Below are positions 33,000 through 41,057 of a DNA stretch of 51,780 nucleotides, in pieces. The notes beneath the pieces are model-generated. The model saw only the letters and a list, made by a program, of their open reading frames with translations. It searched no databases and was not told where the DNA came from. Origin of the DNA: an uncultured Acidocella sp. (GTDB taxonomy: Bacteria > Pseudomonadota > Alphaproteobacteria > Acetobacterales > Acetobacteraceae); assembly GCF_946222605.1 (NCBI RefSeq), contig NZ_CAMIIE010000025.1, positions 1 to 51,780 on the forward strand, written 5' to 3'. Position numbers and translations under genes: made by a program. Each line of letters begins with the position of its first letter. The first letter of the stretch is position 1.

Positions 33000-33665
33000 T
33001 CAGCCGTCCCGGAGCGCGCCGCCTTCGCGCCGGGTTGCCATCGCCTCCCGCGCGGCGGCGATGAAGTTCTGCGCCAGGCGCTCCCGCACCACCCGCTGGG
33101 TGATCTCGCCCAGGTTCAGCCGCGGCGTGATGTGAGCGGACGGGACCAGCAGGTACATCATTTTCAGCCCCGCCGCCGTGCGCAGCGCCAGATAGGTGTG
33201 GCCGTTCGAGACCATGCGGAACGCCGCCCCGCCGGTGCCCTTCTTCGTCACCAGGTTGCCGTTGCGGGAGATGGTATATTCCGCCATGCCCAGGTTGGCC
33301 GGCAGCAGCGCCTCCGGGATAATCCCCCTCGGGTCAGGCCTCGCCGCCAGGGGAATGGCGATATTCCGGCCGCCGTCCATGGGGATCTTCTGGCCGCCAT
33401 ACTCCTGCCGGGCCATGAAGGGATCGCGGGAATAGATGATAGCGACGAGGCTGTCCTTCCGCGCCGCCTGCACCCGGATGCCCTTCAAAATCCAGTCGCG
33501 CCGAAGGATGAATTCGCTGGGCATCGCCGCCACCACCTCCGCCTGGGCTTCCTTCGCCGTGGCGGTGAGGGCGCGGGCGATGGTGAAGGGGAGCTGCTGG
33601 GGGTCGAAAGCCGACAGCGACGCCGCCAGCTTGTCGATATCGCTTTTGACGCCGATCCGGATCAT
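33000..33665 (-). CDS. Minor tail protein Z-like, inverted at right end of prophage
   Basis: A 221-residue protein starting MIRIGVKSDIDKLAASLSAF. The layout resembles tail-completion proteins of the gpZ type: helix with K-L-A-A-S-L, A-L-T-A-T-A-K-E-A-Q-A-E-V, basic patch I-L-R-R-D-W-I-L-K-G-I-R-V, a central beta core, and a basic C-terminal helix (R-V-V-R-E-R-L-A-Q-N-F). Gene Z normally lies between FII and U, where this phage has none. Here it is on the opposite strand after the lysis genes, and no RBS is obvious. Alternatively it could be an unrelated morphogenesis protein. Confidence 0.55.
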   Translation of the reverse strand: MIRIGVKSDIDKLAASLSAFDPQQLPFTIARALTATAKEAQAEVVAAMPSEFILRRDWILKGIRVQAARKDSLVAIIYSRDPFMARQEYGGQKIPMDGGRNIAIPLAARPDPRGIIPEALLPANLGMAEYTISRNGNLVTKKGTGGAAFRMVSNGHTYLALRTAAGLKMMYLLVPSAHITPRLNLGEITQRVVRERLAQNFIAAAREAMATRREGGALRDG

Positions 33666-33735
33666 GCGGCAATATAGCCCGGTACGGCGGACAGATTATC
33701 CGCCAAAAACCAGGGGAAATTGGCGCAAAATTCAA

Positions 33736-33755
33736 GTGGGGTATTTTGTGGGGTA
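33736..33755. repeat. Short direct repeat GTGGGGTA x2 near probable prophage edge
   Basis: GTGGGGTA occurs at 33736-33743 and 33748-33755, separated by TTTT (12-bp period). It lies in the gene-free 33666-33894 stretch, where base composition drops between the last phage gene and the first chromosomal-type gene. It may mark arm-type integrase sites or the right attachment region. The left end is outside the window, so the core cannot be identified. Confidence 0.35.
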
Positions 33756-33894
33756 CGAAATTCAGAGTCTGTAAAATTTCCTCTGCAATTTCCGCTACAT
33801 AATCCAGTGATTTGATGGAAACCCCTTCCACCATTTCCTTCAAAACGCAGCTCACCGCCATTTCCGGCCCGCATTCGCCGCCCGACACGACCGC

Positions 33895-34584
33895 TCAGGG
33901 GCAGGATTTCGCCTGCATGGCGGTCTGCAGAGACGCGCGCACGTCAGCGGCGATGGCCGGGTTATCAAAGACTGACAGATCGACCCTCCCGCCCGCCCGC
34001 AAATGCCCAACAATCCAGTAGCTCGCCCCGCCGCGCACCGCATCGCGCTCCTCGACGCTCAGCCCACGCACGTCGCATAACGCCAGATGCGTCGATCCGT
34101 TTATAATCACGCCACGATCCTGATTGACGGCGACCATCAGGGCCACATCCGGCGGCGCCAGGAATGCTCCCGTGCAGAGCACGTTCAAAACACCCACCGC
34201 GACAGCTATGAGATACGGCATGAACGTCCCGCGCAGGACCCACGCAACCAACGTGAAGTAGAGCGTGAACGCGACCAGAAAAATCGCAATCCCCGGGCCG
34301 ACCTGGTCCGCGCCGGCAATCCTCAGGACATGGCCCGGCCCATGTTTCCAGAACAGGTCCAAATCATTGTCATTGCCCCCGGGATAAGGCGAATAGCCGG
34401 ACGCCAGCAGCCGGTTTTGCACATTTTGCGCGCGCTGCAGATACGCGATAACGCAAACCAAAGAGAACGGCACAAATCCCGCGATCAAGGAGGGCTTCAC
34501 CCAGCCCCGTCCGCTCTTCACCGCAAATAAATGCGACTCCGCCCCGGTTGGCGGCAATGGTCGGTTTTGCGTCTTTTTGGACAA
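33895..34584 (-). CDS. Three-span membrane protein, unknown function
   Basis: A protein of about 229 residues if started at TTG 34584 (M-S-K-K-T-Q-N-R-P-L), which has GGGG seven bases upstream. The frame stays open to an ATG at 34740, but that start lies only 39 bases from the divergent transporter and its extra 52 residues look non-conserved. Hydrophobic segments sit at about 29-49, 95-116 and 120-140, with a polar loop between the first two. A soluble C-terminal domain of some 80 residues includes G-H-L-R-A-G-G-R-V-D-L-S-V-F-D. No family is recognised. It resembles in layout the protein encoded at 38670-39155. Confidence 0.55.
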   Translation of the reverse strand: MSKKTQNRPLPPTGAESHLFAVKSGRGWVKPSLIAGFVPFSLVCVIAYLQRAQNVQNRLLASGYSPYPGGNDNDLDLFWKHGPGHVLRIAGADQVGPGIAIFLVAFTLYFTLVAWVLRGTFMPYLIAVAVGVLNVLCTGAFLAPPDVALMVAVNQDRGVIINGSTHLALCDVRGLSVEERDAVRGGASYWIVGHLRAGGRVDLSVFDNPAIAADVRASLQTAMQAKSCP

Positions 34585-34779
34585 GGATACGCCCCGAAAT
34601 TTGAAATCGAAACATTCAGCCCGCGTAATATGGACCACGCGTTGCAGGGAGAAAATAGCTCGGCCTTCGGCTGGCCGCACCGCACTGCCCCGGTATCGCA
34701 AGCGCAAAACAGGATTGTAAATGGTAAGAAAAGCTTTCATATTAAATCCAACTAAAACATTACAATACGAGGAAATGGC

Positions 34780-36093
34780 ATGGATCGTCCCGTCGCATCG
34801 CCACGCGTGCGCGCCATTCAACGTACCGCTTTGGGCATGCTTGTCCTGAGCGGCTCCATCAACACGATCGACCGCGCCGCCTTGTCCGTCGCGAATCCGC
34901 TGATCCGGCACGATCTGCACCTGTCTATCGCCGAAATGGGCCTGCTGCTCTCGGCCTTTCTCTGGGCCTATGCCTTCTCGCAATTGCCGACCGGCGCGCT
35001 GATCGACCGGATGGGGCCGCGGCGGCTGCTGGCGATCGGGCTGGCGGTCTGGTCGGGGGCGCAGTTTCTCTGCGGCTTCGTCGTCAATATCGGCCAGTTT
35101 GCTGCGGCACGGGTGCTGCTGGGCATCGGCGAGGCGCCGAATTTCCCGACCGGCGGGCGGGTGGTGCGCGACTGGTTCAATCTGCGTGAACGCGGCATGG
35201 CAACCGGCATTTTCAACGGCGCCTCCTATGTCGGCACCGGCCTCGCCCCGCCTCTGCTTACCTTCCTGATGCTGGGCTGGGGCTGGCGCTGGATGTTTTC
35301 CATCATGGGCGCGCTTGGCCTCGGCGCCGCGCTGCTTTGGTATCTGGTCTATCGCGACCCCGCGCAGGTCAACCTCACCGCGGCGGAGAACCGTTACCGC
35401 ACCGCGGGCGACGCGACGGAGGCGGTGCATCCGATACACTTCGCCGCATGGAAGCGTCTGTTCCGCTGCCGCACCACATGGGGCATGATTTTCGGCTTTT
35501 TCGGCGTCATCTACGTCAATTGGCTCTTCAATGCCTGGTTGCCGGGCTATTTGGAGATGGCCCGACATATGAGCATCGCCAAATCCGGCTGGGTCGCGGC
35601 GCTGCCGTATATCTTCGCCATCTTCGGCTCGCTGAGCGGCGGCTTCGTCGTCGACAAGCTGATGGTACGGGGCTTTTCGCGGGTCGCCAGCCGGCTGGTG
35701 CCGCTCTGCACCGCAATGGCGCTGAACGCCCTGCTGGTGGTCGCGGTGGCGCTGATCAATGACAATACGCTGGCGGTCGCCTGCCTCTGCGGCTCGCTGT
35801 TCTGCGGCACCGTCTCCACCGCCTGCGCCTGGGCCATGGTCAGCGTCATCGCCCCGGCCAACTGCACCGGCTCGCTGGGGGCGATGCAGAATTTCGGCGG
35901 CTATGTCGGCGGCGCGCTGGCGCCGATGGTCACCGGCTTCATCGTCCAGGCCACCGGCTCCTTCGTGCCGGCCTTGCTGGTCGGGGCCGGCATGTGCGTG
36001 TTCGCCGCCGTCGCTTATTCCACCATCCGCCGGCCGATCACCCCGGAGGATCTGGAACCGCCCGGCCCGCACCTAACACCCGTGCGCGCCTGA
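34780..36093 (+). CDS. MFS transporter, anion:cation symporter (ACS) family
   Basis: A 437-residue, 12-TM major facilitator. GAGGAA lies 6 bases before ATG. The first half contains D-R-M-G-P-R-R-L-L (motif A variant, loop 2-3), R-V-L-L-G-I-G-E-A-P-N-F-P (TM4), and G-I-F-N-G-A-S-Y-V-G in TM5. The central loop is short and charged (about 195-225). These features are typical of D-galactonate, glucarate and phthalate-type ACS carriers. The substrate is probably an organic acid or sugar acid, driven by H+ symport. It is divergent from the membrane-protein gene and has no adjacent catabolic genes, so the substrate cannot be refined. Confidence 0.88.
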   Translation: MDRPVASPRVRAIQRTALGMLVLSGSINTIDRAALSVANPLIRHDLHLSIAEMGLLLSAFLWAYAFSQLPTGALIDRMGPRRLLAIGLAVWSGAQFLCGFVVNIGQFAAARVLLGIGEAPNFPTGGRVVRDWFNLRERGMATGIFNGASYVGTGLAPPLLTFLMLGWGWRWMFSIMGALGLGAALLWYLVYRDPAQVNLTAAENRYRTAGDATEAVHPIHFAAWKRLFRCRTTWGMIFGFFGVIYVNWLFNAWLPGYLEMARHMSIAKSGWVAALPYIFAIFGSLSGGFVVDKLMVRGFSRVASRLVPLCTAMALNALLVVAVALINDNTLAVACLCGSLFCGTVSTACAWAMVSVIAPANCTGSLGAMQNFGGYVGGALAPMVTGFIVQATGSFVPALLVGAGMCVFAAVAYSTIRRPITPEDLEPPGPHLTPVRA

Positions 36094-36158
36094 AGCCGGA
36101 TCACATATTCGATGCGCTGGCAAAGCACGCACATCGGATCTCATCCTCCTCCTCCCGT

Positions 36159-36353
36159 CTACATCAGCAGGCTGTGCGCAAAATACCCGAACCCGATCTC
36201 CGGCTCGCCGCCAAGCGCGGCAACCCGGCCGGGCACGCCGTGATCGAGCCATCCGAGCAGATGCACGCCAAAGAGCGACAAAGCCCCCGCCGCCAACACC
36301 AGCACCACCACCAGCCCGACCCATTCAAACGCCCGCACGCTGTTCTCCTCCAT
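36159..36353 (-). CDS. Small membrane protein, hypothetical
   Basis: A 64-residue frame starting MEENSVRAFEW, with one hydrophobic segment (about 11-34, V-G-L-V-V-V-L-V-L-A-A-G-A-L-S-L-F-G) and a Gly-rich C-terminus. No clear RBS is seen, and the in-frame upstream ATG at 36401 is not better. The strong transmembrane pattern makes it plausible. It is convergent with the transporter gene. Confidence 0.4.
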   Translation of the reverse strand: MEENSVRAFEWVGLVVVLVLAAGALSLFGVHLLGWLDHGVPGRVAALGGEPEIGFGYFAHSLLM

Positions 36354-36463
36354 CGACGCGCGGCGTTTCAAGCGCCGAATTGGGGCCAAAGCATGGAGCA
36401 AAAACGTGCCAATTATGGTCGCGAACCGGTGATCCGAACCCGCCGTGCATCCGTAATGATCAT

Positions 36464-37966
36464 ATGACTCGCCTGTTTCCCGTCCTCGGCGACCAGCTCA
36501 GCCTGGGCCTCGCCAGCCTCGCCCAGTGTGACAAGGCCAAGGATGTCGTGTTGATGATGGAGGTACGCGGCGAGGCCACCGCCCCGCGCCATCACAAGAT
36601 GAAAATCGCCTTCCTGTTTTCGGCCATGCGGCATTTCGCCGCAACGCTGCGCGAGCAGGGTTACCGGGTCGATTATGTGGCGCTTCAGGACGAGGGCAAC
36701 ACCCAGAGCTTCGAGGGCGAGCTGCGCCGCGCGCTGCGCCGGCACAAGGCCGAGCGGATCATCGCCACCTGGCCCGGCGAATGGCGAGTGAAACAGATGC
36801 TGGAGGGGCTGGGCGCCGAAATCCTGGAAGATACACGCTTCCTGGCCCCCCTCAGCGTATTTGCCGAGTGGGCGCAGGGGCGCACGCAATTGCGGATGGA
36901 ATTCTTCTACCGGCTGCTGCGCCGCCGGCTGAACATCCTGATGGAGGGGGACGAGCCGGCCGGCGGGCGCTGGAATTTCGACAGCGAGAACCGCCACCCG
37001 CTGCCCCGCCAGACGAAAATCCCGCTCACCTACACGCAAGCACCGGATGCGATAACGCGCGAGGTTCTGGACCTGGTCGCAGCGGAATTTGCGGAGCATT
37101 TCGGCGAACTGAAGGGGTTTTCCTATGCCGTCACCCGCGAAGGCGCGCAGGCGGCGCTGGCGCGCTTCATCACCCAGCGCCTAGCCAGCTTCGGCGATTA
37201 CCAGGATGCGATGCGCCAGAACGAACCCTGGCTGTTTCATTCGCATCTCAGCCTCTATCTGAATTGCGGGCTGCTGCTGCCAGGCGAATGCATCGCCGCC
37301 GCCGAGCGCGCCTGGCGCGCCGGGGACGTGCCGCTGAACGCCGCCGAGGGGTTCATCCGCCAGATCCTCGGCTGGCGCGAATATGTGCGCGGCCTCTACT
37401 GGCTGAAAATGCCCGATTACGCCGCGCAGAACGCCCTTGGCGCCACCCGGCCCTTGCCCAGCTTCTACTGGGATGCCGGCACCGAGATGAACTGCCTGCG
37501 CCAATGCGTCAGCAACACCCGCGACCATGCCTATGCCCACCATATCCAGCGGCTGATGGTGCTGGGCAATTTCGCCCTGCTCGCCGGGCTGGACCCGGCT
37601 GAGGTGAATGAATGGTATCTGCTGGTCTATGCCGACGCTTATGAATGGGTGGAGTTACCCAATGTCACCGGCATGATTCTGTTCGCCGATGGCGGGCTGC
37701 TGGCCAGCAAGCCTTATGCGGCGGGCGGCGCCTATATCAACCGCATGTCGGATTATTGCGGCCATTGCAGCTTCAACGTGGCGCAGAAAACCGGCCCGGA
37801 GGCCTGCCCGTTCAATTATCTCTACTGGGCCTTCCTTGACCGCCACCGCGACAAGCTGGGCGGCAATGCGCGGCTGAGCCTGGCCTATAAAACCCTCAAC
37901 AACGTGCCCAGCCCGGCCTTGACCGCGATCCGCGACAGCGCGCGTAGCTTCCTGGAGCGGCTTTGA
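36464..37966 (+). CDS. Iron-sulfur bacterial cryptochrome/(6-4) photolyase-like protein
   Basis: A 500-residue protein of the cryptochrome/photolyase superfamily, DPRP branch (PhrB/CryB type). The N-terminal alpha/beta domain (about 1-120) begins L-F-P-V-L-G-D-Q-L; the C-terminal FAD domain holds N-x-W-L-F-H-S-H-L-S and A-Y-A-H-H-I-Q-R-L-M-V-L-G-N. Cysteines 344, 432, 435 and 448 have spacings 88/3/13, identical to the four 4Fe-4S ligands of Agrobacterium PhrB (350, 438, 441, 454). It should repair (6-4) photoproducts or sense light using FAD, a lumazine-type antenna and the cluster. ATG 36464 gives the family N-terminus. It stands alone, downstream of a transporter and before IS remnants. 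Confidence 0.93.
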   Translation: MTRLFPVLGDQLSLGLASLAQCDKAKDVVLMMEVRGEATAPRHHKMKIAFLFSAMRHFAATLREQGYRVDYVALQDEGNTQSFEGELRRALRRHKAERIIATWPGEWRVKQMLEGLGAEILEDTRFLAPLSVFAEWAQGRTQLRMEFFYRLLRRRLNILMEGDEPAGGRWNFDSENRHPLPRQTKIPLTYTQAPDAITREVLDLVAAEFAEHFGELKGFSYAVTREGAQAALARFITQRLASFGDYQDAMRQNEPWLFHSHLSLYLNCGLLLPGECIAAAERAWRAGDVPLNAAEGFIRQILGWREYVRGLYWLKMPDYAAQNALGATRPLPSFYWDAGTEMNCLRQCVSNTRDHAYAHHIQRLMVLGNFALLAGLDPAEVNEWYLLVYADAYEWVELPNVTGMILFADGGLLASKPYAAGGAYINRMSDYCGHCSFNVAQKTGPEACPFNYLYWAFLDRHRDKLGGNARLSLAYKTLNNVPSPALTAIRDSARSFLERL

Positions 37967-38012
37967 TCTGAAAAGCTGAAATTGAGCTGCTGCCGGTTTG
38001 GTGGACAGCAAG

Positions 38013-38075
38013 TTAAGCTGGCACGGCCTTGTCCTCGAATTCCATAGGGCTGACATACCCTCGCAGCATTCCACC
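38013..38075 (-). pseudogene. IS3-family transposase C-terminal fragment
   Basis: The minus strand encodes L-R-G-Y-V-S-P-M-E-F-E-D-K-A-V-P-A-stop, the last residues of an IS3-group OrfB (usual ending L-G-Y-x-S-P-x-x-F-E). Nothing else of the element is present, so this is a remnant. Confidence 0.6.
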
Positions 38076-38080
38076 GATGC

Positions 38081-38250
38081 TTAGCACCGGTGGAACCTTG
38101 GCTGCTCCGCCCAGCTTTGAATGCCTCCGCCGTGGATTATAGAAACGCTAGCTTCAATACCGGCCTCTTCACTGGAAAGACCTGCCGCAATTGCCCGCCA
38201 GAACCGACACAGATTCTCACGCTTCCAGACAGGCGGCCGGCCTGGCGAGG
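38081..38250 (-). pseudogene. IS30-like transposase N-terminal fragment
   Basis: The minus strand reads G-R-P-P-V-W-K-R-E-N-L-C-R-F-W-R-A-I-A-A, then G-L-S-S-E-E-A-G-I-E-A, the N-terminal HTH region of IS30-type transposases. It degrades into an unrelated 3' part with a stop at 38083. No start codon or catalytic domain remains. Confidence 0.6.
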
Positions 38251-38290
38251 ATAATTTGCGCCGTGTCGATCGTTCCGATTTTCGTCTGCC

Positions 38291-38464
38291 AGCCCAGACC
38301 TCAATCCCATCGAGCAGGTCTTCGCAAAGCTCAAAACCCTACTCAGAAAAGCCGCCGAGAGAACCGTCGAAGCCACATGGCGGCGCATCGGGTCACTGCT
38401 CGATCACTTCCCGCCAGAAGAATGCAAAAATTACCTCAAACACGCAGGATATGCGTCAACCTAA
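38291..38464 (+). pseudogene. IS630-family transposase C-terminal fragment
   Basis: The plus strand encodes S-P-D-L-N-P-I-E-Q-V-F-A-K-L-K, the block carrying the last catalytic Glu of the DDE_3 domain, and continues to A-G-Y-A-S-T-stop. The upstream residues (usually L-P-x-Y-S-P-D) are lost by a small deletion, so only the final 57 codons survive. Confidence 0.75.
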
Positions 38465-38476
38465 TCACAGAATACT

Positions 38477-38716
38477 CTAGCGGCTGAAACGGTTGTGGGT
38501 GAGCGCGAAATCGATCATCGCCCGCAGCACCAGTACGGCCGCCAGCTTGTGCTTGCCCGCCAGAGCCCCAGATGCCGGGGTGAGACCTTCATAAAGATCG
38601 CCATCCAGTTCACCAGCGCGTTCCAGCCCCAACGTCGCCGCGCCGGATAAGCCTGCGCCTTCTGCACCATTACAAAGCCAGACCTGGTGTCCCACAGAAC
38701 CGCGCCAGCGCCGCAC
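38477..38716 (-). pseudogene. Unrecognised ORF remnant
   Basis: A 79-codon frame ending ...V-L-R-A-M-I-D-F-A-L-T-H-N-R-F-S-R. It begins inside the next gene (overlap 38670-38716) and abuts the IS630 fragment. It may be the C-terminal part of a gene truncated by the insertions. No family identified; it could be spurious. Confidence 0.25.
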
Positions 38717-39155
38717 TCATCTCATTCGCCAGCTCCTGGCTCGCGCAGCGCAGCCTCCAGCCGGTTGCCTGGCCGCTAATGCCGACATCCAGCACGAAAT
38801 ACTGAAAGCCATTTTCCACCACGCAGCGCGCCTGCGCGGCTTCGATCAGCGCCGCAGGATAGATGGCGGACTGGACCGATAAGCCGTCCATCGAGGCCAG
38901 GAATATCAGCCCGCGGGGCGCATCGAACGCCAACCCACCGCCGCGCGCGAAAAAGCTCTCGCTCTGCGAAAACCGCCCGGCGAAACGCGCCAAGCTGGCT
39001 TCCAGCCGTTGGGATGTTGAGCGCGTCATCTGCTGCTGCAGCCAAGCACCGGCCCCCAGCCAAGCGCGGGTGGGCAGCGAGGCGACAACGCACAGCACCA
39101 GCGTCAGGCTGATGAAAACCCAGTGGAATGTGGTCGCGGCAAAACTGTAATGCAT
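38670..39155 (-). CDS. Uncharacterised N-terminally anchored protein next to Nit1C
   Basis: A 161-residue protein starting MHYSFAATTFHW, with GAGGTGTAAG directly upstream. One N-terminal hydrophobic segment (about 8-28) acts as signal or anchor. The rest is a soluble alpha/beta domain with the strand G-L-I-F-L-A-S-M-D-G-L-S-V and a Cys in E-A-A-Q-A-R-C-V-V-E-N-G-F-Q-Y-F. I do not recognise the family. Its upstream region carries five ATTCAAT/ATTGAAT heptamers, the same motif found before the nitrilase operon, and a TATAAT on its strand (39214-39219). It is therefore a candidate co-regulated accessory of that cluster. Confidence 0.6.
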   Translation of the reverse strand: MHYSFAATTFHWVFISLTLVLCVVASLPTRAWLGAGAWLQQQMTRSTSQRLEASLARFAGRFSQSESFFARGGGLAFDAPRGLIFLASMDGLSVQSAIYPAALIEAAQARCVVENGFQYFVLDVGISGQATGWRLRCASQELANEMSAALARFCGTPGLAL

Positions 39156-39168
39156 CTTACACCTCAAA

Positions 39169-39316
39169 ATTGAATGGACACAATATTCATTCAATCTTTA
39201 TCATCTACGCCATATTATATAGGCTATTATTTGTCATAACGAATAATGAAAAGCTAGTATAACTGCCATTCAATTTCGAATTAAATACATTCAATTTATA
39301 AAATAATACATTCAAT
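39169..39316. promoter_or_regulatory. Array of ATTCAAT heptamers (putative regulator sites)
   Basis: ATTGAAT occurs at 39169-39175, and ATTCAAT at 39189-39195, 39268-39274, 39289-39295 and 39310-39316. The last three are spaced exactly 21 bp apart, two helical turns, and share the extended form (A/C)CATTCAAT. If the TATAAT at 39219-39214 is the -10 of the leftward gene, the 21-bp array lies about 60-110 bp upstream of its start point. The 156-base intergenic stretch is AT-rich and otherwise empty. Confidence 0.65.
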
Positions 39317-41057
39317 CAAACGCTACTTGTACCGACAGCGCCTGGCGGATGATCTTGCCGGATTTCGTGCGCGGCAGCTCCTCCACCAGCACGATCCGTC
39401 GCAGCCCGACAAACGCCCCCAGCCTCTCGCGCACCAGGGCGATGATCTCGGGCTGCAGCTTGGCCCCTGCCTCCGGATGCGGTACCACAAACCCGACTGG
39501 CTCCTCCCCTCGCAGCCGGTGCGGCGCGGCGATAACGGCGCAGGCCATAACCTCCGGATGATCTGCGATGACCGCCTCGATCTCTCCCGCCCCCAGGCGC
39601 CGACCGGCGATGTTCAGCACGTCATCCGTACGGGAGAGGATGCTTACTCCCCCATCCGGCGCGATGACTCCGTAATCGAAACTGCGATAATAGCCGGAAT
39701 GGGAGAAGCAGCTTGGCGTGACGCCCCACATGCCGGTCAGGCAGCCCGGCGGCAGAGGCAAACGCACGGCGATCTCCCCGGCATGACCCGGCGGCAGTTC
39801 CCGCCCCTGCGCGTCCAGCGCGCACAGCTCGTAACCCGGTGCGGGACGCAAGCTGCTGCCTGGCGCCGCATAATCACCCAGCCCGGCGAAGCTTCCCGCC
39901 ATCGCACTGCCGGTTTCGGTCTGCCACCAATGGTCCAACACCTTCACGCCGGCAGCCCGCGCGGCCCAGGCGCTGTCGCCTGCATCCGCCCGCTCACCCG
40001 CCAGAAAGATGCGCCGCAGCGCCGGCAAAGGCGGCGGCGCGGCCTTGGCCAGACGCAGGGCGCGCAGCACGGAAGGCGACGTAAACAGCACCGCGACCCG
40101 ATGCCGCGCGCAGATATCCCACACCGCCCGGCCCACGGCGCCTTCGGCCAGCACGGTGGTGCAACCCGCCAGCAGCGGCGCATACAGCCCGTAGGAATGC
40201 CCCACCACCCAGCCGGGATCCGCGGTGGTGAAGAACACCTCACCGGCCCCGAGTCCATAGACCGTGCGCATGGACTGCGCGAGCACTACGCCATGCCCGC
40301 CAGCATCGCGCACCACGCCTTTTGGCCGCCCCGTGGTGCCTGACGTGTGCAGGATATACAGCGGCGCGGTGGCGGGCATCGGCACCGGCGCGATTGGTTC
40401 GGCGTGCTCGAGCGTGGCGAAGTCGCTCTCTGCGGGGCCAAGCAACGCCGGCGCGCCTGGACGCTGCACCACGACCAGCTTGCGCTGCGTCGCCGCCCGC
40501 ACGCCGGGCAGCAACGGCGTGGCGCGGCCGGCGCGGTAGCTGGCGCTGGCGGTGATCACCAGTTTCGGGTCGACATCCTCGATCCGCCGGGCCAGTTCCG
40601 CTGGGGCGAACCCGGCGAAGACGACGACATGCACCGCCCCCAGCCGGGCACAGGCCAGCATGGCTATGAAACATTCGGGGATCGGCGGCAGGCAGATCAG
40701 CACCCTGTCCCCCAGCCCCACCCCGGCCGCACGCAGCCCGCCGGCAAACCCGGCCACGCGTGCCAGCAGGGCCGCATAGGTGAGTATGTCACTGGCGCCG
40801 CTGGCAGGACTCTCCCAGATCAAGGCGACCTGCCCGCCGCGCCCGGCTGCCACATGCCGGTCCAGCGCATTGGCGCAGAGATTGAGCTGCCCGTCAGGAA
40901 ACCAGCTGACTTGGCCATCTGGACGCGGGGCGAATGCCGCATGGGGCGGTTGCACCCAATCCAGCACCCGCGATTGCGCCAGCCAGTAGGCGTGCGGGTC
41001 AGTCAGCGAGGCAGCGTATTCGGCCTCGTAGGCGCTGGGCCAGGCGGTGCCGTCCAT
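39312..41057 (-). CDS. AMP-forming acyl-CoA synthetase (acetyl/propionyl-CoA synthetase-like)
   Basis: A 581-residue ANL-superfamily enzyme that activates a carboxylate with ATP and CoA. The N-terminus (S-Y-E-A-E-Y-type; A-Y-E-A-E-Y-A-A-S-L-T-D-P) is AcsA/PrpE-like. It has the phosphate-binding loop T-S-G-T-T-G-R-P-K-G, F-F-T-T-A-D-P-G-W-V-V-G-H, W-W-Q-T-E-T, and the C-terminal catalytic lysine in P-R-T-K-S-G-K-I. I chose ATG 41057 (M-D-G-T-A-W), which overlaps the flavoprotein stop by one base. It is the last gene of the nine-gene operon and is not one of the canonical Nit1C genes. Its natural acid is unknown; a nitrile-derived carboxylate is an attractive inference. Confidence 0.85.
   Translation of the reverse strand: MDGTAWPSAYEAEYAASLTDPHAYWLAQSRVLDWVQPPHAAFAPRPDGQVSWFPDGQLNLCANALDRHVAAGRGGQVALIWESPASGASDILTYAALLARVAGFAGGLRAAGVGLGDRVLICLPPIPECFIAMLACARLGAVHVVVFAGFAPAELARRIEDVDPKLVITASASYRAGRATPLLPGVRAATQRKLVVVQRPGAPALLGPAESDFATLEHAEPIAPVPMPATAPLYILHTSGTTGRPKGVVRDAGGHGVVLAQSMRTVYGLGAGEVFFTTADPGWVVGHSYGLYAPLLAGCTTVLAEGAVGRAVWDICARHRVAVLFTSPSVLRALRLAKAAPPPLPALRRIFLAGERADAGDSAWAARAAGVKVLDHWWQTETGSAMAGSFAGLGDYAAPGSSLRPAPGYELCALDAQGRELPPGHAGEIAVRLPLPPGCLTGMWGVTPSCFSHSGYYRSFDYGVIAPDGGVSILSRTDDVLNIAGRRLGAGEIEAVIADHPEVMACAVIAAPHRLRGEEPVGFVVPHPEAGAKLQPEIIALVRERLGAFVGLRRIVLVEELPRTKSGKIIRQALSVQVAFD

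Noticed and set aside
33895..36072. A 725-codon minus-strand frame running through the transporter
   Set aside because: Most of it is the antisense shadow of the 12-TM MFS gene (low-complexity Arg/Gly/His). Only the 3' part (33895 to about 34584) has membrane-protein character and is kept.
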